A stretch of 64,000 nt of DNA from Metabacillus arenae (GTDB taxonomy: Bacteria; Bacillota; Bacilli; Bacillales; Bacillaceae): positions 62,001-126,000 of the forward strand of contig NZ_JACXAI010000003.1 in the NCBI RefSeq assembly GCF_014773385.1. Direction: 5' to 3'. The notes under the pieces are model-generated. The model was given only the letters and a program-made list of their open reading frames with translations, made no database searches and was not told the origin of the DNA. The translations under genes and the position numbers were made by a program. Below, one piece after another: positions 46,614 to 57,800 of this stretch; within the stretch, counting starts at the first letter, position 1; each line of letters starts with the position of its first letter.

Positions 46614-47207
46614 TTAAATCCATTTAACTTTAGGCTCTGTTTTTTCTTTAATACGTTTAATATTTGCTCTGTGGCGATAAATAACGAAAAAAGCAAGCAT
46701 GAAAACGATGATAAGCAATGGGAGATCTCCAAAAATAATATGTTTGATAAGACCATAAACGATTGCGTATACTCCCGTAAGCATGGAGGATAAGGATACA
46801 TATTTTGTTACGTAAAGGCAAATAAAAAATACAGCAAGTAATGATACAAATAAAAGCGGGTCATGAAACAGCAAAATTCCCCCTGAAGTTGCAACAGCTT
46901 TTCCGCCTTTGAATTTTGCAAATACCGGATACATATGGCCAATAACTGCAAATATTCCAGCTAGTAAAGCATGAATATCAAGCTGAAATAAAACGGGAAG
47001 CGAGGCAGCTAGTGTTCCTTTTAGAATATCTGAAATCGTAACAATTAGTCCTGCTTTTATTCCGAGGGTGCGAAAAGTATTTGTTCCGCCCAGGTTTCCA
47101 GAGCCATGTTCTCTAATATCAATTCCGTATCCAACCTTTCCGACAATTAACCCAAACGGTATCGATCCAATCAAATAAGCAAGAAAAAAAATAAGTGCAA
47201 GAATCAT
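46614..47207 (-). CDS. plsY: Acyl-phosphate:glycerol-3-phosphate acyltransferase PlsY
   Basis: Membrane enzyme of 197 residues with about five helices that makes lysophosphatidate from acyl-phosphate. Three conserved loops are visible: [26 protein letters not shown] and [12 protein letters not shown]. The C-terminal [17 protein letters not shown] is also typical. GGAG precedes ATG 47207. It corresponds to B. subtilis yneS. It is divergent from yneT. Confidence 0.97.
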   Translation of the reverse strand: MILALIFFLAYLIGSIPFGLIVGKVGYGIDIREHGSGNLGGTNTFRTLGIKAGLIVTISDILKGTLAASLPVLFQLDIHALLAGIFAVIGHMYPVFAKFKGGKAVATSGGILLFHDPLLFVSLLAVFFICLYVTKYVSLSSMLTGVYAIVYGLIKHIIFGDLPLLIIVFMLAFFVIYRHRANIKRIKEKTEPKVKWI

Positions 47208-47623
47208 CTTCTGTTCTCCTTCATAAACGCATTTTCCGAATAACTTGGTTTTATTTTATCACGTAAATGATTTATATACTGATGAATATTAAGAAAGGTC
47301 TTTATTAATTTTCATTTTTCTTATTTTGCCTTTCGTTTATTCAGCTAGAATTTTATCATACTAAATTTCTTTTTGTGCTGCAGTATATTTTTTGTATGTT
47401 TTTTCAGAGGAGGTTACAATAAAAGAAAGGGCTGTTATCGTTAATATTTCTACCCTTGTAAGCTCGGTTTATACTCCGGGAACTTTGTCTCTAACTCTTT
47501 GAGAGACAGATATAGAAATAAAAACAATCCACGGTAACAGGTTTGCCTTTAATCTAACAGTCTTTTCTACCTCAATAGCAAATTTTTTTAGAAAAAAGCC
47601 GAAGAAAAAGGAGTGGGTAATGG
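47208..47623. other. Divergent intergenic region plsY/yneT
   Basis: 415 nt. An AGAGGAGGTTACA sequence at about 47406 precedes a short open stretch without a normal start codon, so no gene is called. A weak inverted repeat (CTAACTCTTTGAGAG) lies near 47491. Nothing else was recognised. Confidence 0.4.
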
Positions 47624-48037
47624 ATGGCAATAGAAAATCCAACTCGGGAAGAGATTAAAGAAGTTCTGAAAAAAAGTAAGCGTATCGCTGTAGTAGGTCT
47701 TTCAGGCAATCCAGACCGAACGTCTTATATGGTAAGTAAAGCGATGCAAGATGCAGGCTACGAAATTATCCCAGTTAACCCAACAGTTGAAGAGGTGTTA
47801 GGAGTTAAAGCTTATTCTTCTTTAAAGGAAATTGAAGGGCATATTGATATCGTCAATGTATTCAGACGGTCAGAGCATTTACTTGAGGTTGCTAAAGAAT
47901 TTTTAGAAATAGATGCTGATGTTTATTGGGCGCAGCTTGGACTTGAAAATGAGGAAGCTTATAACCTCTTGAAAGAGAAAGGATATACAGTAATTATGAA
48001 CCGCTGCATAAAAGTTGAACATGCTTTAACAAAATAG
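47624..48037 (+). CDS. yneT: CoA-binding domain protein YneT
   Basis: Single Rossmann-type CoA-binding domain (CoA_binding_2 family), 137 residues. It shows RIAVVGLSGNPDRTSYMVSK, YEIIPVNPTVEEVLG, the DIVNVFRRSEH segment, and VIMNRCIKVEH at the end. It probably binds CoA or another nucleotide; the role is unknown. GGAGTGG precedes ATG 47624. It lies upstream of parEC as in B. subtilis. Confidence 0.93.
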   Translation: MAIENPTREEIKEVLKKSKRIAVVGLSGNPDRTSYMVSKAMQDAGYEIIPVNPTVEEVLGVKAYSSLKEIEGHIDIVNVFRRSEHLLEVAKEFLEIDADVYWAQLGLENEEAYNLLKEKGYTVIMNRCIKVEHALTK

Positions 48038-48177
48038 TTTGAACGAAATTTCATACCTCTTTCGAAACTAGCCTTTCAGAAATGGGAGTTCCTCGTCTTT
48101 CTTGAATGTCTCTCGTAAGACCTGAAAAATGGATTAAACTCATAAGATGGAAAAAATTAACATAAACTAAAGCCGAT

Positions 48178-48211
48178 GAAAAAATCCTTGTTACTATTCA
48201 AGGATTTTTTC
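48178..48211 (+). terminator. Intrinsic terminator after yneT
   Basis: GAAAAAATCCTTG and CAAGGATTTTTTC form a perfect 13-bp stem with an 8-nt loop. Confidence 0.92.
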
Positions 48212-48577
48212 ATTATTACTAATTGTTTAAAAAAGTATTTGTCCATCGTATTTCTTTGTCAGGAACCTCTTTTTTTTACAAATAGGTTTGCGAAATGACA
48301 GGAAACAGATAAAATATAGCTTGGACACTTAAAAATTTAAGCATTTTTCGTTTCGTTCCTTATCATGTACCTATCTTTCTTGTTGAGATACTTGTATCAT
48401 TAATTATGATCATTTATGATAGTGAAAACGTATGTTCTTATAGTATCTGATCTATTCATTTATGTTTAGTTCATCAAAAACAGGTAAGAGTAGTTATTAC
48501 GTAACAAACAAATCTATTTGAAAAGTTTTTTGATCTGCGCTATGTCGCTCTCGATTTTTTAGAAAGGGGTTAGTCGT
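48212..48577 (+). other. Intergenic region before parE
   Basis: AT-rich. Includes the small palindrome CTTAAAAATTTAAG near 48328. The parE promoter must lie here but no strong -35/-10 pair was found. No gene. Confidence 0.4.
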
Positions 48578-50551
48578 TTGATAAAGCAACAGCAATTTGA
48601 TTACAATGATGATGCCATTCAAGTACTGGAAGGACTGGAAGCTGTCAGAAAACGTCCTGGAATGTACATAGGAAGCACAGATAGCAGAGGACTGCATCAC
48701 CTCGTTTATGAGATTGTAGATAACTCTGTTGATGAGGCTTTAGCAGGCTTTGGCGATCATATCATTGTTAAAATACATAAGGATAACAGCATTTCTGTTG
48801 AGGACAAAGGTCGAGGAATGCCGACAGGAATGCATAAGCTAGGAAAACCAACGCCTGAAGTTATTTTTACTGTTCTGCATGCAGGAGGAAAATTCGGCCA
48901 AGGCGGATATAAAACAAGCGGCGGTCTGCATGGTGTAGGTGCTTCAGTTGTTAACGCCCTATCGGAATGGCTGGAAGTGACAATCCATCGAGATGGATTT
49001 ACTTATCATCAACGATTTGAACATGGGGGAAAGCCTGTTACGACCCTTGAAAAAGTCGGAAAAACGAAAAAAACGGGAACAACCATTCATTTTAAACCTG
49101 ATACTACGATGTTTAGCACGACCATTTATAATTTCGATACATTAAGTGAGCGGTTAAGAGAGTCTGCTTTTCTTTTAAAAGGCTTCAAAATGGAAATTAT
49201 AGATCAGCGTGATGGAAATCAGGAAACCTATCATTATGAAAATGGGATTGAAGCATTTGTCAGTTACTTAAATGAGGAAAAGGATTCCCTTCATCCAGTG
49301 GTGTCATTTGAAGGAGAACAAAATGGAATTGAAATCGATTTTGCCTTTCAATTTAATGATGGTTTTTCCGAAAACATTTTGTCTTTTGTTAATAATGTGC
49401 GAACAAAAGATGGCGGCACGCACGAAGCTGGTGCTAAAACAGCTATGACGCGTGCTTTTAATGAATATGCCCGTAAAGTAAACCTTTTAAAGGAAAAAGA
49501 TAAAAACTTGGAAGGTTCTGATATTAGAGAGGGTCTTTCTGCGATTGTTTCCGCCCGTATTCCCGAAGAGCTTCTTCAATTTGAAGGGCAAACAAAAGGA
49601 AAGCTTGGGACAAGTGAAGCCCGCTCAGCTGTAGATTCGATCATATCTGAAAATCTTTCTTATTTTCTGGCTGAAAACCCTGACACAGCTACATTGTTAG
49701 TTAGAAAAGCAATCAAGGCTTTTCAAGCAAGAGAAGCTGCTCGGAAAGCTCGTGAGGAAGCAAGAAGCGGAAAGAAAAGAAAAAAATCAGAATCATCGCT
49801 AAGCGGAAAGCTAACACCTGCTCAATCAAGAAACCCACAAAGAAATGAGCTTTACCTAGTGGAGGGGGATTCAGCAGGAGGATCGGCGAAGCAGGGACGG
49901 GACCGTCGTTTTCAAGCTGTCCTGCCGCTTCGAGGAAAAGTTATTAACACAGAAAAGGCCAAGCTTGCAGATATCTTTAAAAATGAAGAAATCAATACAA
50001 TCATTCATGCAATTGGGGCAGGAGTGGGAGCGGACTTTCTTTTAGAGGATATTAATTACGATAAGATTGTTATTATGACAGATGCTGATACGGACGGCGC
50101 CCACATTCAAGTCCTATTACTCACTTTCTTTTATCGTTACATGAAACCATTAATTGAAGCAGGGAAAGTATTTATCGCACTTCCGCCTTTGTACAAAGTA
50201 AGCAAGGGATCTGGCAAGAAAGAAATCATCGAATATTCCTGGTCAGATGAAGAGCTTCAGGATGTTCTCAAAAAAGTTGGAAAAGGATACACAATCCAGC
50301 GTTATAAAGGTCTAGGGGAAATGAACGCAGACCAGCTGTGGGAAACAACAATGAACCCAGAGTCTAGAACTCTCATTAGAGTACGAATTGATGATGCTGC
50401 ACGGGCAGAACGCCGTGTGACGACGCTGATGGGAGATAAAGTCGAGCCAAGACGGAAGTGGATTGAAAAAAATGTAGAGTTTGGCCTCGATGAGGAAAGC
50501 AATATTTTAGAAAATGAAAATCTATCAGTCCCAGAGGAGGTAGAAGGATGA
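48578..50551 (+). CDS. parE: DNA topoisomerase IV subunit B
   Basis: ATPase subunit of topoisomerase IV, 657 residues; decatenates sister chromosomes with ParC. GHKL motifs are [19 protein letters not shown] and [15 protein letters not shown]. The TOPRIM domain has [15 protein letters not shown] and DADTDGAHI. The C-terminus carries [17 protein letters not shown]. The start is TTG 48578 after AAAGGGG. The stop overlaps the parC start (ATGA). Confidence 0.98.
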   Translation: MIKQQQFDYNDDAIQVLEGLEAVRKRPGMYIGSTDSRGLHHLVYEIVDNSVDEALAGFGDHIIVKIHKDNSISVEDKGRGMPTGMHKLGKPTPEVIFTVLHAGGKFGQGGYKTSGGLHGVGASVVNALSEWLEVTIHRDGFTYHQRFEHGGKPVTTLEKVGKTKKTGTTIHFKPDTTMFSTTIYNFDTLSERLRESAFLLKGFKMEIIDQRDGNQETYHYENGIEAFVSYLNEEKDSLHPVVSFEGEQNGIEIDFAFQFNDGFSENILSFVNNVRTKDGGTHEAGAKTAMTRAFNEYARKVNLLKEKDKNLEGSDIREGLSAIVSARIPEELLQFEGQTKGKLGTSEARSAVDSIISENLSYFLAENPDTATLLVRKAIKAFQAREAARKAREEARSGKKRKKSESSLSGKLTPAQSRNPQRNELYLVEGDSAGGSAKQGRDRRFQAVLPLRGKVINTEKAKLADIFKNEEINTIIHAIGAGVGADFLLEDINYDKIVIMTDADTDGAHIQVLLLTFFYRYMKPLIEAGKVFIALPPLYKVSKGSGKKEIIEYSWSDEELQDVLKKVGKGYTIQRYKGLGEMNADQLWETTMNPESRTLIRVRIDDAARAERRVTTLMGDKVEPRRKWIEKNVEFGLDEESNILENENLSVPEEVEG

Positions 50552-52995
50552 CACAGCCAGCAGAAATATTTCGTGATTTACCTCTAGAGGATGTACTGGG
50601 TGACCGATTTGGACGTTATAGTAAATATATTATTCAAGACCGTGCGCTTCCAGATGCCCGCGACGGCCTAAAGCCTGTACAACGCCGTATTCTTTATGCG
50701 ATGCATGAAGACGGCAACACTCAAGACAAGGGCTTCCGTAAATCAGCAAAAACAGTAGGGAATGTTATTGGTAACTACCATCCTCATGGCGATTCTTCTG
50801 TCTATGATGCGATGGTCCGGATGAGTCAAACGTGGAAAGTCAGAAATGTTTTAATCGAAATGCATGGAAACAATGGGAGTATTGACGGGGATCCACCGGC
50901 AGCGATGCGTTATACAGAAGCCAGACTTTCTGCTATTGCATCTGAGCTTTTAAAGGATATTGACAAACAAACTGTCGAATTTGTACCCAATTTTGATGAT
51001 ACAAGCAAAGAGCCGACCGTTTTACCAGCAATGTTTCCAAACCTATTAGTGAATGGATCAACAGGAATTTCTGCTGGTTACGCCACGGAAATCCCCCCTC
51101 ATCACCTTGGAGAAGTAATTGATGCTGTTATCAAAAGGATCGATAAGCCAGAGTGCACAATCGATGAACTAATGGAGGTCATTAAAGGCCCAGACTTTCC
51201 GACAGGTGGGATTATTCAAGGCGTTGAGGGGATCAAAAAGGCATACGAGACAGGCAAAGGAAAAATCATTATCCGCGGTAAGGCAGAAATTGAAACGATC
51301 CGTGGAGGCCGTCAGCAAATTGTTATTTCAGAAATTCCTTTTGAAGTGAACAAAGCCAATTTAGTTAAGAAAATGGACGAATTTAGGATCGAAAAAAAGG
51401 TTGAAGGAATTTCTGAAGTTCGAGATGAAACGGATCGGACAGGTTTAAGAATCGTTATTGAATTAAAAAAAGATGCAAATGCTAAAGGGGTATTAAATTA
51501 CCTTTATAAAAACAGCGACCTGCAAATTCCGTACAACTTTAATATGGTTGCCATACATAATCGCAGACCTACATTAATGAGCCTGCATAAGATTTTAGAT
51601 GCTTATATAACCCATCAAAAGGAAGTTGTCACAAACCGTTCACAATATGATTTGAATAAAGCGAAGGAACGGGAACATATCGTCCAAGGTTTAATCAAAG
51701 CACTTTCTATCCTCGATCAGGTCATTGCGACGATACGAGCATCGAAGGATAAAAAGGATGCAAAGCAGAACCTAATAAAAGAATATGGATTTACTGAACC
51801 TCAGGCTGAAGCTATTGTTTCCCTGCAGCTATATCGCTTAACTAATACAGATATCACTGCCTTGCAAAATGAGGCAAAGGATTTAGATAAAAAGATTGCT
51901 GAACTAGAAAGCATTCTTTCAAATGAAAAAAAATTATACCAAGTAATTAAGACAGAACTTAAGCGGATTAAAAAAACTTATATAGACGAGCGAAGAACGA
52001 TTATTGAAGATGAGATTGAAGAAATCAAAATTAATTTAGAAGTGATGATTGCTTCAGAGGATGTTTATGTAACGGTAACGAAAGACGGTTATATTAAACG
52101 GACAAGCCAGCGTTCTTATGCAGCTTCTAACGGACGAGATTTTGGAATGAAAGATTCAGACATGCTCCTTGCTCAATTTGAAATGAATACAACTGATGTA
52201 CTCTTACTTTTCACCAATAAAGGCAGTTATTTATACTGTCCTGTTCACGAGCTTCCAGATGTCAGATGGAAAGATATCGGACAGCATATCGGGAATCTCA
52301 TTCCAATTGATCGAGATGAAGATATTATAAAGGCGATTCCAATAAAAGATTTTAACAGTCAGCAAAACCTTTTATTCATTACGAAAAATGGAATGGTGAA
52401 GAAAACGGAGTTAATTCACTATAAAGCCCAACGTTATTCTAAACCGCTTGTCGCAGTTAATGTTAAAGGCTCTGATGAGGTTGTTGATATTGCTTTAACA
52501 TCAGGAGAAGATGATGTATTCCTTGTGACTCATCTAGGCTATGGCCTTTGGTACAATGAGGATGAAATCAATGTCGTTGGACCAAGAGCAGCCGGTGTAA
52601 AAGGCATCAACCTAAAATCAGAAGATTTCGTTGTAAGCGGCCAGGTATTTGCAAAAGATTCTAAACAGCAGCTCGTGATTATCACACAGCGGGGAGCCAC
52701 TAAAAAGATGGCAATTACAGAATTTGAAAAATCTTCACGCGCCAAACGGGGACTTGTTATGCTAAGAGAGCTTAAAAATAATCCCCATAGAATAGTCCGT
52801 GGTTTTATAGCTGATAATTCTTTACAATTAACAATCGAATCGGAAAAAGGTCAGAGAGAAATCATTGATATTCAATCACTCCGCCCAAATGATCGATATA
52901 GCAACGGATCCTTTGTTATTGATGAACAAGAAGCTGGTAAGGTGATTGAAGCCTATCTAAGTTTTGATCAAAACGAAAAAACATCTGCTCTATAA
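50548..52995 (+). CDS. parC: DNA topoisomerase IV subunit A
   Basis: Cleavage-reunion subunit, 815 residues. Catalytic Y122 lies in [13 protein letters not shown]. The quinolone-determining region [17 protein letters not shown] has the usual Ser and Asp residues, with no resistance-type change evident. The C-terminal beta-pinwheel shows degenerate repeats such as [14 protein letters not shown] and [14 protein letters not shown]. Translationally coupled to parE; terminator downstream. Confidence 0.98.
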   Translation: MTQPAEIFRDLPLEDVLGDRFGRYSKYIIQDRALPDARDGLKPVQRRILYAMHEDGNTQDKGFRKSAKTVGNVIGNYHPHGDSSVYDAMVRMSQTWKVRNVLIEMHGNNGSIDGDPPAAMRYTEARLSAIASELLKDIDKQTVEFVPNFDDTSKEPTVLPAMFPNLLVNGSTGISAGYATEIPPHHLGEVIDAVIKRIDKPECTIDELMEVIKGPDFPTGGIIQGVEGIKKAYETGKGKIIIRGKAEIETIRGGRQQIVISEIPFEVNKANLVKKMDEFRIEKKVEGISEVRDETDRTGLRIVIELKKDANAKGVLNYLYKNSDLQIPYNFNMVAIHNRRPTLMSLHKILDAYITHQKEVVTNRSQYDLNKAKEREHIVQGLIKALSILDQVIATIRASKDKKDAKQNLIKEYGFTEPQAEAIVSLQLYRLTNTDITALQNEAKDLDKKIAELESILSNEKKLYQVIKTELKRIKKTYIDERRTIIEDEIEEIKINLEVMIASEDVYVTVTKDGYIKRTSQRSYAASNGRDFGMKDSDMLLAQFEMNTTDVLLLFTNKGSYLYCPVHELPDVRWKDIGQHIGNLIPIDRDEDIIKAIPIKDFNSQQNLLFITKNGMVKKTELIHYKAQRYSKPLVAVNVKGSDEVVDIALTSGEDDVFLVTHLGYGLWYNEDEINVVGPRAAGVKGINLKSEDFVVSGQVFAKDSKQQLVIITQRGATKKMAITEFEKSSRAKRGLVMLRELKNNPHRIVRGFIADNSLQLTIESEKGQREIIDIQSLRPNDRYSNGSFVIDEQEAGKVIEAYLSFDQNEKTSAL

Positions 52996-53070
52996 CTTTA
53001 ATAGTAGAAAATAATAATTAACCTATATATGCCAAAGGCTAAATAGAATGTCTGACAATATATAATTAAT

Positions 53071-53106
53071 GGTACATCACTAAAATTAGTGATGTACTTT
53101 TTTATC
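53071..53106 (+). terminator. Intrinsic terminator of parEC
   Basis: GTACATCACTA and TAGTGATGTAC, loop AAAT, followed by TTTTTTATC. Confidence 0.95.
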
Positions 53107-53263
53107 TTTATTAGACATCTATATGACTTTTCTCACTTCCGTAATCAAACTAGTAATAATATATATAAAATAATGACTTCTTTTAAGTCACCTCTTTTTA
53201 AAAGAAAGTATCAATTGGCACCAAAGAGCGCAGGTGGCCAATTTTACAATAATTTCTTTACTC

Positions 53264-54895
53264 TTAACCAAGCTGGTTGTTCCCCTGGATTAAAGCTTTA
53301 ATTCTAAAGGCGAGGCGTAACCGTAGTGTTTCATCCGGGTCTTTTAAACTTCTACCAATAATCTCCTCACATTTTCCTAAACGATAAATAACAGTATTGC
53401 GGTGTACATATAAACGCTTTGCTGTTTCGGACAGCTGACAATGTGTTTCTAAATAAACGGACAATGTATGAAGTAGTACTTGATGATCTTTTTTCGGTTC
53501 ATTGGCAAATGCTTGGAAAGTGTCTGTATAAAACTTTTTTAACTGATCATAAGGAACCATGCGTAAAATCTCTGGAACTTCCTTTGGTTGATAAATTTCA
53601 ATAAATCGTTTCTTTCCTGACATATTTCCATAGTATAAGGCGTCAGTTGCTTCCTTATAGGAGACAGGAACATGGATGAGCTGTTCGGCGTAATTGCTAA
53701 TACCAAATGAAAGTTCCTCTTGGAAGTGTTTTAAGATCTTTGTTTGTATATTCTTTAATAGTGTAATGAATGATTGGGAAATATTTTTCCATCCGCCCTT
53801 CAGTTCCATTAGTAAGATGTATGAATGATCTATTGTGAAAAAATGAACCTTTTGATGAAACCGTTCCAGTTCTGACTCGATTGTATCGTAAATTAGTTCT
53901 TGTTCTGACTGGTATTGCATAAACGAAATATTCTTTTCTTTATCCTCTATTTTCCCCACAGCACAAACATATCGTTGTTCGTTTAATAACCTAAACTCTT
54001 TACCTCGGCTGATTACTTCCTCATTGGTAGAATATGCACCGTTAATAAAGTTATTAAAAAACTCATTTTGAATGCGTCTTGTATTTTGTTTTAATGCATT
54101 TTCTTTCATTAATTCAAATGCGATAACATTCGTTGCTTGTTTAATTGTTAAAATCGTTGAACGATCTGATAAAGGTATAAACCCTAATACAGCCAGATAA
54201 CTATATTGTTTATGCGTGTAAACAGGAAAAAGAGTAATCGTTTCTCGGGTTTCATTTAATAATGAGAATGACGACATCGTTGTTTTTGGAAGATGAAAAT
54301 AATGTCCGCTAGCCATTAATGCCTCAAAGTTTTCAAAAATGGAAGTATGTTGAGAGTGTTTTACCGCTGGCCGTAAATGGTGATTTAGCAAGATAACCGG
54401 TAAATGAATAAGAGTTGATAAGCTTTCAAGAATTTTATAGATGCCTTGTCCGCTCATAATATGCTTCGTAAATTGTTGATGTGTTTGCATTGCGTGATGT
54501 AGTTCATTCGTGCGAATATCAAGGATATAACTTAGTGACTTATTCACAATATCACCTAGGGAAGTATGAACAGGAAGTTCTAAGAGTGGGAATTTAAGTT
54601 CGTTCGCAAGTGATATAGCTGCCTCTGGTATTTCCTTTAAAAATCGCTTTGTTTTAATTCCTAATCCTGAACATCCTTGTTTCTCCATTTCTTTAATAAG
54701 TTGTAATAATGAATCAAGATCATCCTTGAAATGAAAAGCTGTTGTTACGAGTAATTCATTTTTCTTTAAAAAATGAATAATATCTGGGGCATCCATCATA
54801 TTTACTGTATTCACTTCACGTTCAATCCCTTGTTTCCCTGCGATCAAGGCGGCTCCTTTAAATACTGGAAGATCAAATAATTCGTATAATCTCAT
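53264..54895 (-). CDS. pucR: PucR-family transcriptional regulator
   Basis: The product has 543 residues. The N-terminal PucR domain (about 1-125) is followed by a central GGDEF-like/CdaR region. The C-terminal helix-turn-helix (about 480-540) contains LSETAKRLYVHRNTVIYRLG. In B. subtilis PucR senses purine breakdown intermediates (allantoin, allantoate) and activates the puc genes. Here it faces the allantoate operon across a 217-nt shared region, which supports the same job. GGGGG precedes ATG 54895. Confidence 0.88.
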   Translation of the reverse strand: MRLYELFDLPVFKGAALIAGKQGIEREVNTVNMMDAPDIIHFLKKNELLVTTAFHFKDDLDSLLQLIKEMEKQGCSGLGIKTKRFLKEIPEAAISLANELKFPLLELPVHTSLGDIVNKSLSYILDIRTNELHHAMQTHQQFTKHIMSGQGIYKILESLSTLIHLPVILLNHHLRPAVKHSQHTSIFENFEALMASGHYFHLPKTTMSSFSLLNETRETITLFPVYTHKQYSYLAVLGFIPLSDRSTILTIKQATNVIAFELMKENALKQNTRRIQNEFFNNFINGAYSTNEEVISRGKEFRLLNEQRYVCAVGKIEDKEKNISFMQYQSEQELIYDTIESELERFHQKVHFFTIDHSYILLMELKGGWKNISQSFITLLKNIQTKILKHFQEELSFGISNYAEQLIHVPVSYKEATDALYYGNMSGKKRFIEIYQPKEVPEILRMVPYDQLKKFYTDTFQAFANEPKKDHQVLLHTLSVYLETHCQLSETAKRLYVHRNTVIYRLGKCEEIIGRSLKDPDETLRLRLAFRIKALIQGNNQLG

Positions 54896-55112
54896 TTTCT
54901 TCCATCCCCCTTTGTAAGAACATTTGCTAGTATCTTATATTTTAAGTTGAAAAATTTAGTTAATATGAACAATAAATTATTTAAATCTTCTACATTTATG
55001 TGAATGATTTTAGCAGGTATTTATTTTAAAATCAATTTATATTACGAATCATGTCAATATATATAACAATCACTAATAGAAAAAATGATTATTAGAATAG
55101 AGGGGGATTAGG

Positions 55113-56360
55113 TTGGTAATGATCGAGAAGAAGTCACCTGCCTTATTCGAACAAATTGAAGAAATGATGGAGTGGTTAGCTTCATTCGGAAAAACGAATA
55201 ACAATGGAGTTACACGGAAATTATATTCGAAAGATTGGTTATCTGCTCAAGAAGCAATTGAAAAGCAGATGAAAGAGATTGGTCTCCATCCCTTTTATGA
55301 TGACGTTGGAAATCTTTTTGGTAGATTAGCGGGACAGCAAGAAAATGCTTCGACCATTTTAACAGGTTCTCATATTGATACTGTCATAGATGGGGGAAAG
55401 TATGACGGAGCGTATGGAGTAATTGCTGGCTTAATAGCTGTACAATACTTATATGAGCATTACGGTTCACCGATAAAAAATATAGAGGTTGTTTCTTTAT
55501 GTGAAGAAGAGGGAAGTCGTTTTCCGATGACATATTGGGGCTCTGGCAATATTACTGGGATAAAATCGTTTGAAGATGTTCATCATTTGAAGGACTCAAA
55601 GGGTATTCCTTTTATAGAAGCAATGCACCAAGCAGGGTTTGGGAAAGGGAACCATCAACCGCCAAAGCGAAATGACCTTGATTGCTTTATTGAATTGCAT
55701 ATTGAACAAGGAGAAGTGTTAGAAAGAGAAGAAAAATCCATTGGGATTGTCAGTCATATAGTCGGACAAAGACGATATAATATCACGGTGACTGGAGAAA
55801 GCAATCATGCGGGTACAACACCGATGGCATGGCGTAAAGATGCCATGTATTCAACAGCTGAGCTGATTCAAGTGCTTATGCAGAAAGCGAAAGAAACATC
55901 CACAGATTTAGTGGTGACAGTCGGCCAAATTTCTTTGGAGCCCAACGTATCAAATGTCATTCCAAGAAAGGCGACATTTAGTATTGACATTCGTCATAGT
56001 CAAGAAATTGTTCTTTCTAAATTTTGTGAGGATGTGTTCAAAGAGTTTCAATTGATTGTGAACAGGCATCAGACTCAGTTGCATATTCATAATTGGATGA
56101 ATGAAAAACCAGTAAAGATGTGTGAAAAGTTGAATAAAATTTCAGAATCAATTTTAAGAAGAGAACAAATACCATTTAAGAGAATGACAAGCGGGGCTGG
56201 TCACGATTCGCAAGTTTTTGGTCCATTTTGTTCAACTTCTTTATTATTTGTACCAAGTCAAAATGGGATAAGCCATTCGCCATATGAGTTTACGAGAACA
56301 GAAGATTTAGAAAAAGGGATTCAACTATTAATAAAGGTTTTATATGAATTAGCTTATTAA
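55113..56360 (+). CDS. allC: Allantoate amidohydrolase (M20 family)
   Basis: Zinc/Mn peptidase-like hydrolase of 415 residues. Metal ligands appear in GSHIDTVIDGGKYDGAYG, CEEEGSRFP, ELHIEQG and the C-terminal SGAGHDSQVF, and the dimer-domain motif is GESNHAGTTPM. The family also includes N-carbamoyl-amino-acid hydrolases, but the direct neighbour pucG and the allantoinase downstream argue for allantoate to ureidoglycine (B. subtilis PucF). The start is TTG 55113 after AGGGGG; ATG 55119 is possible. Confidence 0.88.
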   Translation: MVMIEKKSPALFEQIEEMMEWLASFGKTNNNGVTRKLYSKDWLSAQEAIEKQMKEIGLHPFYDDVGNLFGRLAGQQENASTILTGSHIDTVIDGGKYDGAYGVIAGLIAVQYLYEHYGSPIKNIEVVSLCEEEGSRFPMTYWGSGNITGIKSFEDVHHLKDSKGIPFIEAMHQAGFGKGNHQPPKRNDLDCFIELHIEQGEVLEREEKSIGIVSHIVGQRRYNITVTGESNHAGTTPMAWRKDAMYSTAELIQVLMQKAKETSTDLVVTVGQISLEPNVSNVIPRKATFSIDIRHSQEIVLSKFCEDVFKEFQLIVNRHQTQLHIHNWMNEKPVKMCEKLNKISESILRREQIPFKRMTSGAGHDSQVFGPFCSTSLLFVPSQNGISHSPYEFTRTEDLEKGIQLLIKVLYELAY

Positions 56361-56374
56361 AGGAGGATAAAGCA

Positions 56375-57616
56375 ATGAATGCTTTTAAAGAAATAAATTC
56401 GCCATTACGAACCATTATGACTCCGGGGCCTGTTGAAGTAGACCCAAGAGTGCTGCGTGCGATGAGTACACCAATACTTGGGCAGTTTGATCCTGCTTTT
56501 ACACAGATGATGAATGAAACGATGGAAATGCTTCGTCAAGTTTTCCAAACCAAAAACCACTGGGCGTTTCCTATTGATGGAACATCTCGAGCTGGTATTG
56601 AAGCTGTGTTATGCAGCGTATTAAAACCAGGTGATAGAGTGTTAATTCCGATCTATGGTAGATTTGGATATTTGTTAACGGAAATTGCTGAGCGTAACGG
56701 GGCGGAAATCCACATTATGGAATGCGAGTGGGGAGAAGTATTCAATCAACAGGAAATCATTAACGAAATGAAAAAAGTTAAACCAAAAGTACTTGCGGTC
56801 GTCCATGGTGAAACATCAACCGGCTGTATGCAGCCATTAGACGAGATTGGTCCTGCATGTCGAGAGCTTGATGTATTATGTATCGTTGATGCTGTCGCAA
56901 CAATTGGCGGTACAAATGTGAAAGTAGATGAATGGGAGCTTGACGCAGTAATAGGCGGTACGCAAAAATGTTTGTCTGTTCCTTCTGGAATGGCACCAAT
57001 AACGTATAATGACCGAGTTGAACAAGTGATTGCTGTTCGGAAAAAAGTAGAAAAAGGGGTTGCGACAGAACAAGATCGATCAGAAGTTCAACATCCAATT
57101 AGCAGTAATTATTTTGACATAAGTCAGCTGCAGGATTATTGGGGACCGAGAAGGTTAAATCACCATACAGAAGCAACATCAATGCTTTACGCATTACGTG
57201 AAGGAGTGCGAATCGTTTTACAAGAAGGGTTAAAAGAACGATTTGAAAGACATCGTTTACATGAAAAAGCACTTGTAAAAGGGATTAAAGCAATGGGGTT
57301 GGGAATATTTAATGATGTTCCTTGGAAGCTGCCTATGGTCACTTGCATTAACATTCCAGCAGGTATCGACGGCGAATCAGTAAGAACGATGCTGCTTCAG
57401 CAGTTTGGAATAGAGATCGCAAGTTCATTTGGGCCTCTTCACGGGAAGATTTGGAGAATTGGAACGATGGGATACAGCTGCAGAAAAGAAAACATCTTGT
57501 TTGTGCTGGCGGCTCTTGAAGCCGTATTGATTCGTCATGGTGCATCGATCCAAATGGGGGAAGGTTTACAAGCTGCGCTTAATGTATATGAATCTGCAAA
57601 TTTAGCAGCAGTATAG
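56375..57616 (+). CDS. pucG: (S)-ureidoglycine-glyoxylate aminotransferase PucG
   Basis: Fold-type I PLP aminotransferase of 413 residues. The Schiff-base lysine is K198 in GGTQKCLSVPSG, and HGETSTG and IVDAVATIGGT form the cofactor site. Close to B. subtilis PucG, which converts ureidoglycine and glyoxylate into oxalurate and glycine. AAAGGAGG precedes ATG 56375, 14 nt after allC, so the two form an operon. Confidence 0.92.
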   Translation: MNAFKEINSPLRTIMTPGPVEVDPRVLRAMSTPILGQFDPAFTQMMNETMEMLRQVFQTKNHWAFPIDGTSRAGIEAVLCSVLKPGDRVLIPIYGRFGYLLTEIAERNGAEIHIMECEWGEVFNQQEIINEMKKVKPKVLAVVHGETSTGCMQPLDEIGPACRELDVLCIVDAVATIGGTNVKVDEWELDAVIGGTQKCLSVPSGMAPITYNDRVEQVIAVRKKVEKGVATEQDRSEVQHPISSNYFDISQLQDYWGPRRLNHHTEATSMLYALREGVRIVLQEGLKERFERHRLHEKALVKGIKAMGLGIFNDVPWKLPMVTCINIPAGIDGESVRTMLLQQFGIEIASSFGPLHGKIWRIGTMGYSCRKENILFVLAALEAVLIRHGASIQMGEGLQAALNVYESANLAAV

Positions 57617-57650
57617 TAGAAAAACATCTAACCTGTGAAATGTTGAAAAA

Positions 57651-57676
57651 AAGATTCCGGATTTAGGTGGAATCTT
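57651..57676 (+). terminator. Weak hairpin after pucG
   Basis: AAGATTCC and GGAATCTT around a 10-nt loop, without a T-run. It may separate allC-pucG from the permease. Confidence 0.45.
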
Positions 57677-57800
57677 GTTGCCGAGGTGAACAAGCTTTTT
57701 GTTTAGAACCAGCCTAAGGAAAAAAGGAGAATTACAAACTATTTATTAAAAGTGACCGGCTTTATCTCGCTTTTTTCCAAATATATAGAAGGTGAATTTT

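Noticed and set aside
47406-47500. Possible gene after AGAGGAGGTTACA upstream of yneT
   Set aside because: The frame opens with ATA and has no ATG, GTG or TTG at usable distance, and it is short.
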